The position numbers and the translations under genes were made by a program. From the NCBI GenBank assembly GCA_034509425.1, contig JAVTVJ010011652.1:5943501-6007500 (forward strand): a stretch of 64,000 nt of DNA, in the 5' to 3' direction. The DNA comes from Eopsaltria australis. Its lineage: Eukaryota > Chordata > Aves > Passeriformes > Petroicidae. Position 1 is the stretch's first letter; every line of letters starts with the position of its first letter. Shown in pieces: positions 52,263 through 62,700 of the stretch. The notes beneath the pieces were generated by a model that was not told where the DNA came from, made no database searches, and was given only the letters and a program-made list of their open reading frames with translations.

Positions 52263-54220
52263 AGCAGAAAAATAGGCATTGGATTCAGCCTTATCTGTTA
52301 ATTAATGAAAGAACCCAGGTTCAGGCATATAACTTTCCCTCTACACAGTTAAAAAAAAAATCCAATTAATTACTAAATGCAGAATGTTTTCTGCAAAAGA
52401 TAGGAGAGAAGAAGTTTCACAATGCTAGAACTCTTACTAGGAAAATCACAAAAAGATAACATTAGCATTTATTAACATGCTTGCTTCTCCTTCCCCCAAA
52501 CAGCACACTGGCAATAAACACCAGTCTTTTGCTTTAGCTTGTGCTTTTGAGTTGGAGGCTTTCAATGCATGGTATCCTGAGGTGCAAAATCCTAATGGCA
52601 TCCCATGAAGAATTGAGACATTTTCTTTCATTACAATTCTCAGTCACCTAAAGTTAAAGAATAAGGAAACTAGTTATTTAACTAGCATGTTTCTGTAAAA
52701 GAAACCAAGGGGGGAGAATTTTGTGAAAACCACTTTCTGAGCTGTGCTTTAGAAAATAAATAACCTTTCTTTCCCCTGCAAATGCCTACAGAATGAGTTT
52801 TCTTTGCTACTTTAGGCAGAAATACTCAAAACTCTTGGAAATCCGGGCTGGGAAGGCATGGGGGAGGCATTTTAGCTTCTTTTACTCAACATCCCTTGAT
52901 TCAGCATCAAAATGAAACAAAAGAGAGGGCATATAGGTTGTCTCCTTAGTTGCATGGCATGTTATATTAAAAATAAATAGTCCTAGAGACAAGTGTAGTG
53001 CTGAAATATACCATACAGCTGTTTTCTCTTCAATGTTTGCTTTCATCTTTAATGAGACTGAAATTCATGTCTGGCAAACACAACTGCCTTTAAAAATTGG
53101 TTAAATCAAAGTAACATCTACGTTGCTGTCGGAATTATTGCCTAAGTAGTAATAAATAGACAAAAAATTCCAGTTAAAAAAAAAAAAAAAAAGGGATGGT
53201 TGAAGTGCACGTTAGAACCTATAGCTGATGCACAGAGAGACAGATAGATAAGTAGGTAGACAATTTCCTTTTTCATGGCTAGTAAGTTCCATGAAGAATG
53301 TATCGGAAAATGCAGCCAATCTGTCTCATGCTGTTAATTGCTTTATACTCATTTCCAATAGTAGCAAAACAATAAAAGAGGCATTTTCAAGGCAGTGACA
53401 GGCTATAATAATCAGAATAATGGGAATATTGTCACCAGACATAAAGGTTTCCCAGAGTCCTTTAAATTACATCTGTTCCCAGACAACATGAGAGTAGAAA
53501 TGGTATTTCTGATTCCAAATCAAAAGAAACTTGAAGTTTTGTCCACAGCCATCTGCCGGGCGTTGCAAAGCGGGTGTGAGGGAGGGTCCTGCACTATCAT
53601 GGCACAACGTGTGGGCTTTTGGGACATGCCCCCTCCACACGCACACACACACAATCCCACAGGCTTTCAGGGACACCCCAGTGACTCGTTACTATTGGCT
53701 TCGGGAAAAAGGCGTGAGATGCCACGGATTTTTTTACAAACTTTTCACTCCGTTTGCACTACATGCCTCCACTCGAAGCTCGTAGACATGCTGTAGGGCT
53801 TTCCACCCCTTAATGAATTAATGGGATCTCCCTTGCCTTCAGCACTCACAGCGGGGCACTGGAGGGCTTTTCCACTACCCCTGTACATCACTCATCCCAG
53901 ACAGGCAGGTAGCGAAGCGTGCCACGGTGTTTATTACATATGGAGAGACTGAGAGTGAGGGTCCCCAGCGGAGCGGCACACGGGGGAGCGCAGAGCAGAC
54001 GGCTCGGGCCAGCCCGGCCCTTCGGGGCGCTGCCCGGGGACCGCGGCTCTGCCGCCGGGGGTGGAGGCAGAAAGGTGTTCCCACTCGCCTTCACCTTTCC
54101 CCAGGAAAACTTTTCTCCTGCGGCCATCGCTCCGTGTCCCACTCCCGCTGGCGATAAGGGCACGGTGCCCGTCCAGCGCCCCTCTCCTCCCCGCACCCCC
54201 GGCCGCAGCGGCAGCCTCGG

Positions 54221-54252
54221 CCCCGTCCCCCCGCCGTCCCGGCTCCCTCCCC
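54221..54252 (-). promoter_or_regulatory. SORCS3: G-run cluster 50-82 nt into intron 1
   Basis: On the minus (transcribed-product) strand, five G-runs of three to six bases occur within 32 bases. They start 50 nt downstream of the exon 1 donor. G triplets near donors are known intronic splicing enhancers bound by hnRNP H/F, and this spacing can also form an RNA or DNA G-quadruplex. The role here is inferred. Confidence 0.5.
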
Positions 54253-54296
54253 GCCAAGAGCCGCCGGATGGGCTCGGGTCGGGTCTGCGGGACGGT

Positions 54297-54305
54297 ACTC
54301 ACGCT
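54297..54305 (-). other. SORCS3: Exon 1 splice donor of SORCS3
   Basis: On the minus strand the exon ends AGC and is followed directly by GTGAGT, a near-perfect U1 match. It falls after the codons for HNSS. In SorCS proteins the next residues are V-I-L-I-L-T-K, which are not encoded downstream here, so a splice at this point is required. The intron is phase 0. Confidence 0.88.
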
Positions 54306-54896
54306 GCTGTTGTGTCCGGACCAGTGCACCATGGCTTGGTTGTGCGCCGCATCCCCGGTGAGCGCGAAGGTGGTGCTGCTCAGCCTGGGCTCCTCGGCCC
54401 CTCGCAGCCGCGCCGCTCTGCCATCCTCCGGGGGCCCGCGGGGCTGAGCGCGGCCGCCGCGCTGTCCCTCGGCCGCGGGCACCCCCCGGACGCCGCCGGC
54501 CGGCAGCGCCCGGCGCCCCTCGGAGCTCCGGCGGGTCCGCGTTGCCGCCGGGCCCCGGCCCCCGGGCGCGCCGCCTCCCGCCCCCGCCGCGCGGAGCGCC
54601 GCTCCCCGCGGCCCCGCTCGGCCCCCCGGCTCCGCGCCCGGCACCGGCTCCGCGGCCGCCGCCCCGACCGAGCCCCGCGCTCGGCCGCCCGGCCAGCTCC
54701 GTAATCCTCGCGGCGGCGGCGGCTGTCGCTGCTCCTGCCTAAGGCGAGACGAGGAGGACGGCCAGGAGGGCGATGGAGATGAGCAGGATCTGCAAGTTAT
54801 TTCGGCGCCGGTGCAACAGCAAGAGAGAAGTAAGAACCATGTCCAGGCGAGAAAAATGGTGTGGCAGGTCGGAAAGCAGTTGGTCCCCTTCTCCAT
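54303..54896 (-). CDS. SORCS3: SORCS3 first coding exon (signal peptide, propeptide and start of the mature receptor)
   Basis: The exon encodes the first 198 residues of a SorCS-family type I membrane sorting receptor (VPS10p-domain family; SorCS3 is neuronal and linked to synaptic glutamate and neurotrophin receptor trafficking). A hydrophobic signal segment spans about residues 13-30 and ends LLLSCCCTGAEIT, resembling the human SORCS3 end GAEIT. Residues about 40-170 are Arg/Gly/Ala/Pro-rich propeptide with a furin-type R-T-R-R at 120-123. Residues 174-198 (STTFALTGD, then AHNQAMVHWSGHNSS) are the conserved block immediately before the VPS10p beta-propeller. The ATG at 54896 is chosen because it is just upstream of the signal segment and has G at -3 and G at +4. 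The frame runs on to 53934, but the reading after HNSS loses family similarity exactly at a GTGAGT donor, so the exon stops at 54303, phase 0. SORCS1 is the main alternative; its N-terminus as I recall it differs. Confidence 0.87.
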
Positions 54897-54959
54897 GCCT
54901 TTGCGGAGCGAGTCGGGGGGCTTGCAGAGGGAGGGGGAAAGAGGCGCTGCGTTTAGGGC

Positions 54960-54979
54960 TTTTTTTTTTTTTTTTTTTT
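54960..54979. repeat. T20 homopolymer (A20 on the mRNA strand)
   Basis: Twenty consecutive T on the plus strand, 64 bases upstream of the start codon. If transcription begins upstream of it, the mRNA leader carries an A20 tract. Otherwise it is a nucleosome-excluding promoter element. A further T11 lies at 55200-55210. Confidence 0.8.
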
Positions 54980-55029
54980 AAGAAGAAAGGGGCCGGATTC
55001 TAATTATAATATTTATTATTTGCAAAAGG

Positions 55030-55103
55030 CTCCTCTTTCTCTCGCTCTTCTTTCTCTTCTTCGCTTTACTCTTCCCTCTTTCTCAGCCTCTGAGACGATG
55101 ACC

Positions 55104-55135
<32 letters not shown>

Positions 55136-55158
55136 GGGGGGAAAAAATGGAAAAAACT
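55030..55158. repeat. Polypyrimidine tract followed by polypurine tract
   Basis: 55030-55090 is almost pure C/T with a few interruptions; 55104-55158 is almost pure A/G, beginning with A16 (55104-55119). The two halves are partly complementary (CTTCTTT-type against AAGAAAAG-type), so the unit is an imperfect inverted repeat and a homopurine/homopyrimidine stretch. It lies in the 5' UTR or core promoter. Confidence 0.65.
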
Positions 55159-55340
55159 CTCCCCGGTAGTTGAATTCTGTTCCTTACTGTTGCTGGATAT
55201 TTTTTTTTTTCAAAAGTGCTTTTCAGTGAAACTGTTCACGTTCAAGGATTTGATCAAGTGAGAGGGTACCACCACACGGGGGGAGGAGCCCCGAGCCTTG
55301 CCAAGCCGCCGCCGCCGCTGAAATACACCGCCGAGTCACC

Positions 55341-55362
55341 CGCCGCGCCGCGCCGCGCCGCC
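55341..55362. repeat. (CGCCG)n short tandem repeat in the promoter
   Basis: Four perfect copies of the 5-base unit CGCCG followed by CC, directly adjoining the G-run cluster. A separate (GCC)n run lies just beside it at about 55305-55317. Both are likely to vary in length between individuals. Confidence 0.8.
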
Positions 55363-55396
55363 GGGGGCCGGGAGCGGGGCCGGGGGCGGGAGCGGG
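55363..55396 (+). promoter_or_regulatory. GC-box cluster with G-quadruplex potential
   Basis: Six runs of three or more G lie within 34 bases on the plus strand (55363-55367, 55370-55372, 55376-55379, 55382-55386, 55388-55390, 55394-55396), with loops of one to three bases. The piece GGGGGCGGG at 55382-55390 matches the Sp1/KLF GC box. It sits about 470 bases upstream of the start codon, in a typical core-promoter position. Confidence 0.65.
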
Positions 55397-55554
55397 ACAC
55401 CGCGCTGCACCGAATCAGCTGGAGCATCACCCAGCCTTTTCTCCTGATTTGGTATGTGTGCTCCTGGCCGAGATAAAGCAGCCGTCATCCCCCGTCTCTC
55501 CTGATGTATATGTACATAGAGTCGTATTCACAGCGGTGCGGGCGCTCCTCGCCC

Positions 55555-55582
55555 TGTGTGTGTGCGTGTACGTGTACGCGCA
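55555..55582. promoter_or_regulatory. Alternating pyrimidine-purine tract (Z-DNA-prone)
   Basis: Twenty-eight bases alternate strictly between pyrimidine and purine, made of TG, CG, TA and CA steps, including five CpG steps. Such sequence is prone to adopt Z-DNA under negative supercoiling. It lies about 660 bases upstream of the SORCS3 start codon, inside the CpG island. Confidence 0.6.
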
Positions 55583-56789
55583 AAGGCTGGATGTCAGCCA
55601 CGGGTAAGGGGGCACCGGGGAACGCAGCTGGGGTGAGCGGCTCTTGGGTGCCTCCCGTGTGTAACAGCGTACCCACGGACCCGGCCATCCAGCAGCATCC
55701 CTCCAGAGCCGGCTCCGTGCGTGTGGATGTGCCCGTCCCAAGCGCAGCCTCCCGGCCGTAGGAACTCACGCGTGTGCGTGGGAATCCCAGCAACCTTGCC
55801 ACCGTCCGGCAGGGGAGACTAGCAGGATTTGTATGGGCCCAATAAGGAAGAGAGGGCAGTATCTGCAGGCAGCTGCCTGCAGCAGCATTTCGGGACTGTG
55901 TCGGGAGAAGGAGCGAGGGGGATGTATTTCTTTAGGTCACGGCAGTGCAGCGCTCCCGCTCCCATCGCACGGCTGCATTACCCTGGCCAGGACACCTGTT
56001 TTCTGCTGGCAAAGCTCAAGAAATCTTTGCAGCCTCAGCCCCCGGACAAGGTGTGAGTAATGGCAGGGTGTGAAGGGGAGAGGGAGGCTGCTGCCGCCTC
56101 CCGCGGCTGCGGGGCGTCCCCATGGGTCACCCTTGTCATCGCCATCTGTACCAGTGCCACGTCCCTCCGGACCGATTCATTGCAGCAACACGTCGACACT
56201 TTCTCTTCGGATCAAACCCACGGTCGACCTTCTCCCGTTCTCCTCCTCCCTTTGAAAAGTGTCGATAATTAGCGATTTTTTAATCGTCCCACCCTCCTAC
56301 TTCCCGCATCAGCCATTCTTTGCCGTCCAAGGACGGATCCGCCAACTACACGGCTCTCCCCGCGCTCTCCCCCCTCCCCGTGGCCAGGGCCGGTGCGGGG
56401 GCGGCTCAACTGCTTCTCCCGCCCATCGCGGGTCTCCCAGCCCGGCGGGGAGCGGAGGGAGCGGGGGACAGAGGCAGGACCGGAGCTGGCACTGCCCGCA
56501 CGGGGGAGCGGGGAGGTTTCTGGGCAGCTGCTGCCCGGCGCTTGGTCAGCGCCTGCTGCAGAGCGCCCAGCTCGGGATGGAGGGTCCGTGCAGCCCGGGA
56601 GAGCGAGCAGAGAGCCGGAGGAGGAAGAGGGGCTGCACACATCGCTGCCTGTTGCAAACGGGGGAGCGGGCGCTAAAGGGCTGCCCTGCAGCAGTGGGAA
56701 GAGGGGCCGGGGTGGCAGCCGGTGCGCACAGATCAGCGCTGACAGCCCCGGGAGGGCGGCGGGGGCTCTACCCACGGGCTCGGCCCCTT

Positions 56790-59700
56790 ATTAGCCACAA
56801 TTCCGATGCAGAGAGGGAAAGTGGGAGGTGGGGGTAGGGGAAGGGAATCACCCACTCCCAACACAACGGATGGTATTCCTGGCTTGGAATCGGCTCCCTT
56901 TTGTACTGTGCTGCCAAAATGTTTAGATGACATTTTATTTGTGTGGGAGCAGTGACGTGGGCCTGAGCCAGAGCTACTCCATAAAACCTCAGGCAAGGGG
57001 ATTTTACAAATTGCACACACTCGTAGCAGGTGCTACACTGAATGCACAGGGACATGCCAGCCCCGAGGTTGCACCCTGCTGCTGCTTGTAAGGAAACAGC
57101 AGGGTGTGGGGAATGACCCCCAAACTCGACTGCTGCAGGAACAGAGGCCCCAGGTACGTGGCATTAGCAGCAGGTGTGCCACCCCACTGTCTTGCCATTG
57201 ATGTGCACTGTGAGGGGAGGTACTGCCCACCTAATGCCATCCTCTAGCAGTGAGGCTGCAGCTGTGCCAGGCAGAACTTGTTCTTAAATTATAATCAAAG
57301 TTTCTGCAATCCATCTGGACCCAGCAGCAGCTCACTGCTGCTCTTGAAGATCCCTGCACATCCAGAATCCCAGGCACCACAGAGTAAAAGCTACTCTGGT
57401 GCTAGCAATTGCCACTACTTAGCCAGTCCCCTGCAGTGCAATCCACTCAGACTCATTTATCTTCTCAGCCTTGCTGGACAGTGCTTAAGACCTAGTCCTT
57501 GTCCAGATCCGGATCAGTCACTCCTTTGTGCAGAAGCATCCTTGACTTCATGGCCAAAGCCCACCCAGACCAAGGCATAACAAATCCTGCCAGCACCAGG
57601 TATTTCTTTGTGTCCACCACATTGCTCTGTGTCACCACAAGAGCCCAGCTGAGCTGGACATGGCACAGGATGTGATGGTGAACGCTTGCATGAGGTCTAA
57701 CACTTTATTTAGGACAGTACTTTCACCACTCCAATAGCAGGTGTTTTCTACCCTGCAGACTAAAGAGACATTACTTGCAATCACCCTCTGTGAATGTCAT
57801 CCTCACCTGCCACACTCAGGGATAGTCCCAGACATTCAGTGCAGACGGTGTCAGTGAGATTACCCCAAGCCCTCATTTCTCAGAGTGACACCCACAGGAA
57901 ACTCTGGTATTTCTGAAGCAAATTCTAAAATGCCTTCATCAGTGCCTGCTTATTGCTGTTAAATAATAGGCTGCACAGCTGGGGGAGTCCCACTGATGAT
58001 GTGGGACTGCGTACTCGTATCTCCCTGCTCTGCATCTCCCTCTCCTTAGCAGAGGTCTCCGTGCCAAAGAGAGCAGCAGCAGTGCTCTCTAATCTCTTTC
58101 CTTCTCTAGAAAACAAAGGTAATGTGAGCAACACCCCCATCTCCTGCACGATCGGCGAACTGCGTGCCCATCACCAGCATACAGAAAAAGGGGCTTTTCC
58201 AGTTTGTACCATCCCTATTGCAGGAATAACAGATTTGCTTCAAAACCTGGCCTCTTGCATGACAGGGTGACAGTGAGGATGTCATCTGACAACCCTAGAT
58301 TTGCACAGTCTATATCCAGGAATAGAAATGAAATAGTTCAACACGGTATCCATTACAGGCTGTTTTAATCCCTGATCTAATCCATTATGATCTGCTTTAA
58401 TCCCCACCCAGCTGCAAACATCCATTCAAAGAAGCAGGGGTTGATGTTATGTTCTGTTGGACCATGTTGATTTTTAATTGATGTAAGGCAACCATATGCC
58501 CTAACACCAGGCAATGCAGAGGATTTCTAAGTAAGTAAGTAAATGTTCCGGAAGGCAAATTGTGGCACAAATATAAAGTAGCTGAACATGCCTATAACCA
58601 AGGGGGAGCTGAGTTCAGTTAAGGAGAGAAAAGCAATTGGGGGAGTTATGTTTGCTTGGAGGGGGTGATTTGGATGGAAGAAGACTAATGACACTATCTA
58701 AAGAAAGAAACAAATAGAGCCTGGCAATTGCCAAAGCCTTCAAAAGCAACATTGATTATTTGGGGTTTTCTTTATTTTTTCCTTCCTATTCTGTGACTTT
58801 CTTGTGGGAAAAAAACAATTGTGAAATGTTAACTCCTATCACACATATCAATAATTCCACCATCACTGTCTGCACTGTTGATTGCAGACCTGCTCCCCAG
58901 TACCCCAACCCTTCCTGTTTCACCCAGCTCTGCCTATCATTGCTCCATGTCCCTCTCCTGCAGAGCTGCACACACCCTGACCTACCTGGAAGCCCAGAGC
59001 ATGTCTCCCAATCACTGTCACCCCAGGAAATTTCTGAGTGGGAGCTGGAACATGAAAGAAAGGAGGGAGAGTTAGGGAAGAGATCATAAGTGGAAAATTT
59101 AGAGAGGAGGGGGAAAGAAATTTATGTTCCAGCTACACTGCACTCTTTTCACACAATCATAGCCTCCCCTGAAGGTCTTTGCACTACTCAAGCCCTCCCA
59201 AGGGAGGAAATCCCACACGTACTAAAAGAAAAATCAATGCTTGCTCCAGTTAACTTTAACCTATTTATTATGTGTGAGACCAGCCACTGGAAAACAAAGC
59301 AGCTCTGTGATAATGGTGTCTTGTTTACCAAGGAAAAGCCTGAATCTACCTCAACAAAAATCATTAAAAGCTGAAGTGTCCCTATACCCTCAAACAAATC
59401 ACCTGCAGGCAGGGCCTCCACCATTTTTGCTGGTGCAGTCCTAGCCCCATCATGGGACAGATTTTCTCTGAGCACAGCCAGCCAGGGTGTGCAGCAGGCA
59501 GGCTGACTGAAGCACAGCAGGCCCGTGGCACTGACAGCCTTGCTGCAAAGCTCCTCAACAGGGGCTGCAGGAAACTCTGCAGATGCTGCAAGAGGGAGTC
59601 TGGTTCCTGCACTGAATGATGAAGTGGGAGGTGAGCAGCCCAGCACATCAGCAAGAAGCACAGGTTGCATAGCAGCACACCAAGGGAGGTGTTTTACACA

Positions 59701-62700
59701 GCCTGGATCACAGGACAATGGTGGGACTGCTTGATTTCAGCTGATCTTGGAACAGGGTCCTCACAAAGTGGATCCCCTCACTGCATCTCAGCACCACTGC
59801 CTCTGTGATCAGCACCACTGACACAATGCCCCAGAGAAGGAGAGGGAGCCACGGGCCACCCTGGGACTGCAGCAGGGAGAGGCTTAGCAGAGTGAAGAAC
59901 CATTTCTGAGAATCCCACCTTGGGCTCACCAGCACGTGCAGATGTCATTCCAGGGTGGTTTGGTGACCACCCTGACCACATCCTCCTTTTGATTTTATCT
60001 CTCTGAACGTCGTATCTGTGGGAGACAGAAGAGCCCCCTTCATTCAGGGATGCTCAGACAGCAGCACTATCTTCACCCACTGATAAGGCTGCCCAAAACG
60101 TGCACAGCCTGCACAGTGCAGGTAGGAGACTTGGTGAGGCACAGAGCAGGCAGGGGTGTTTGCAATTTTTCTGAGGAAATTCAGCAGGTTTTAAATCATG
60201 TTTCTAGTTAATGTTGGGTTCTGTTGTTCCTCTTAAAGCCAAGATAAGAAAATCCCCTTCTGCTGATAATCAGCATCATCAGGAATGCCAAAGAGCTTAT
60301 CAGAATGGAATGAGTGCACAGATTTGCAGCATATACAAAGATAAGTTGTGCAGCACACAAGTTCATGGTGTTGAATTCACTGTATATTGGAGGTTCCATA
60401 TATTTTTTATCTTAGCAATCCCAGTCAGAAATACAGGATCCTCTGTCTCCCAGATTTCAAATCATCCAGGACCACAGTAAGATACTGGATTTTCAGAAGC
60501 ATACGCCAAGTTTTTGAAAATATGCTCCTTAGCATCATTTAGAGGGTTGTGGATCAGGACATTTAAACCTTCAGACCCTTTTTGTCTTCTGAATTCAATG
60601 AGTTCATCTAAAAGTTGGGTCCAACTATGCCACATATGATAAAGAGAGAAAGAATCATGGCTCAAGATGTTACAATATCTAAGAATACTCTATGAGTACT
60701 GAGATACCCCATTTGGAGGAAAGATTATTAAAACCAGGAATGTGGCTAGTATTTATATGATCATTGGTTCAGAAAGATTAAATGACTCTTATCTCCCTTT
60801 CTGTCCCAAGATATGGCTCAGTCTTGCAGGTTCCCTGAAGAAAAGGAATCCTCCTTACTGTTAGAAATTTTGTGCATCTCTCATCAGCTTTTCATTTCTG
60901 GTTGTTAATGGAGCCTCATGGCTAAGAGGGATTAGGATTGGCTTTATAGTCACTAAAAGGCAGAGCACAAGTCCTGTCTTGCTGTGAAAAGACAATCTCT
61001 GTGAACATGCAGCCCCCCCTATGCTTGTTCCATTCCTGTAGAAACAAGGCAGGAAAGTGACATGAAGAGCCTTTTCCCACCCTACAGAGCAACACTGGAA
61101 GAACGAGGCTGATGTAGTCAGTGACACAGCTGCAGTCGTGACTGTCACTGTCACTCTCTAAGACTCTGTTCCCTCCCCAGGTACCTTTTTCTGTTTTTTG
61201 TCCTCTTCCTGACAAATCTTTCCCTTTTCCACTCTTCCCCTAAGTTTGAGATAGACTCAGAAGGGGAAGGAGCTGGTGTTGTTTCTCCTCTATTCAAGCT
61301 AAATACAAAGTGACTTCTCTGTGTGTGAGTGCACAAAGGCAGAATTTTCTTAGCAAGCTAGAGAGAAACAAGTCTGGCAGCAACCCCAGCTTTGATGGTG
61401 GGACTTCACAGAAGGATGTTGAACCTGCAACAGCTTGGTGCTGTTTTCTCTCCCGCAAAAAACACCACGTTTTAAGATTCTCACCTATGGCTATTTCCTT
61501 CCCTTCTTTTAAGAACCTCAAACAAGAAATGAATTGAACTACAGCACTGAGGAAGGATTTTATACTAGTCAACATCAAGGGAAGGTTGTATACTTAGCAC
61601 AGAAGAAACAAACCAAAAAGGAAATAAAGAAAAATAACACAAAACCACAGCAGTAAGCAGCTGTAAGGTGTTTCTTACCAAGCCAGTCCTGGCAGTCCCC
61701 AGATCTCCTGTGCACTGAATCAGCAATAACTAACTCCTGAAAGGAGTCAGGTTAAATCAAATATCATGTAAACAGAGTTTGAAACATTCTGAAGGGGGGA
61801 GTCTCAGTCAAATGTGTGCTCCCAGCACCTCTAAGACAGGAAGTAGGACAGAATTAAGTGGCAGCTTTTACAGCCTTTGCGAGACTGTCTTGGCCAATAG
61901 CTTCAACTCACAGGGGACCAAGTGAAGTTTCACACCACCAAAGGAAATTAGGAAAGATAACACCAGCCCTATGAAGAGAACAACATGTAGCATGCACACA
62001 GTAATGAATTCTGGCTGGCAAAGGCCAGGCATCACAGCTGTATGTATTTCCATTATAAAAATGCCAATTACTGAATTAACAATAGTCTAAACTTTAGTAA
62101 TGCCTAGAGTTCCTGTCAGGCTCCAGGGAAAGGCCTGCTGACTTGAAGACAACACACAAGTTCCCTCCCTTCAAGACAGACTGAGAATGAGAACGGTTAA
62201 GGAGATTGATCTTCACAAAATAAAAATGTAGTGGGGCAAATCAGGGAGTTAATCTGGGGGAGGAGGAGGAAAAACCTGCACAGGGATTTTTTGCAATGCA
62301 AAACATGTCATAAGCAAAGGGTTGGGAAAGGGTCTTCCCTTGAAAGACCACCTGACCACAACATTTGTTACTCCAACACAGAGTATATTAATTCTGTGTT
62401 CTACCAAGTGGTTTAACAGTTTCCTTTTTTTGTTGGTGGTTTGAATCTATTCCTTAGATTTGTTGCAGATGTCCAGGTTCCAGTGCAGTACTGCAGAAAC
62501 CACACTTGTCTTTCCTCTCTTTTCTGAATCTGCCCAACACTTGACAATTTTAGAGGTACTCACAAGCAGAAAAGCAATCTCAAAAGGGTTAAAATTCAGG
62601 GACACAAATGAAAATGCAATTAATAAGTCTGCTACGTAAAAGATCCTGATGCTCATAATGCAATTGGCAAGGGCTGAACATTTTTCTTTGGGCTTCCTCT

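Larger units (their letters stand above)
1..54302 (-). other. SORCS3: SORCS3 intron 1 (5' part, continues beyond the window)
   Basis: All sequence downstream of the exon 1 donor lies in one intron as far as I can see. I looked on the minus strand for the next SorCS segments (LTKLYDFNLGSV and STDYGTTYEKLND) and found no matching short frame. The intron is therefore at least 54.3 kb, in keeping with the very long first intron known in mammalian SORCS3. Apart from the repeats, CpG patch and motif clusters listed separately, it is ordinary CpG-poor single-copy-looking sequence. Its many short ORFs have no family resemblance and change frame freely. Confidence 0.8.
54897..55420 (-). promoter_or_regulatory. 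SORCS3: 5' UTR and core promoter region of SORCS3 (start site not resolved)
   Basis: This stretch lies directly upstream of the start codon. Reading towards the gene it holds the GC-box cluster at 55363-55396, a (GCC)n run at about 55305-55317, purine and pyrimidine tracts, an AT-rich patch at about 55000-55023 that could act as a weak TATA-like element, and an A20 tract on the mRNA strand at 54960-54979. No canonical TATA box was found. The start site could lie close to the ATG (about 54.97 kb) or at the GC boxes (about 55.3 kb). I cannot decide between them. Confidence 0.55.
53900..56780. promoter_or_regulatory. SORCS3: Promoter CpG island of SORCS3
   Basis: CpG dinucleotides are dense from about 53.9 kb to 56.8 kb, with peaks at 54.0-54.8 (exon 1), 55.25-55.42, 55.54-55.78 and 56.05-56.78 kb. 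Flanking DNA on both sides is CpG-poor. The island covers exon 1 and about 1.9 kb upstream of the start codon, as usual for a CpG-island promoter of a developmentally regulated neuronal gene. Because it is GC-rich it is open in several frames on both strands; those frames are not genes. Confidence 0.85.

Noticed and set aside
53934..54302. Continuation of the SORCS3 reading frame past HNSS
   Set aside because: Family similarity stops exactly at GTGAGT; the rest is low-complexity Ala/Gly/Arg read-through into the intron.
53919..54704. 261-codon plus-strand frame over the SORCS3 exon
   Set aside because: It is the antisense shadow of a GC-rich exon; the minus strand carries the conserved SorCS residues and a proper donor.
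54303..54896. Assignment to SORCS1 or SORCS2
   Set aside because: The conserved C-terminal block is shared with SORCS1, but the signal-peptide end GAEIT fits SORCS3 as I remember it. SORCS1 stays a minor alternative.
56259..56837. 192-codon plus and 168-codon minus frames in the CpG island
   Set aside because: Open in both directions because of high GC; no domain, and no sign of splicing or conservation.
59188..59718. 176-codon minus-strand frame in the 5' flank
   Set aside because: No recognisable family; hydrophobic and cysteine residues are scattered, with no CpG or promoter context. Likely chance.
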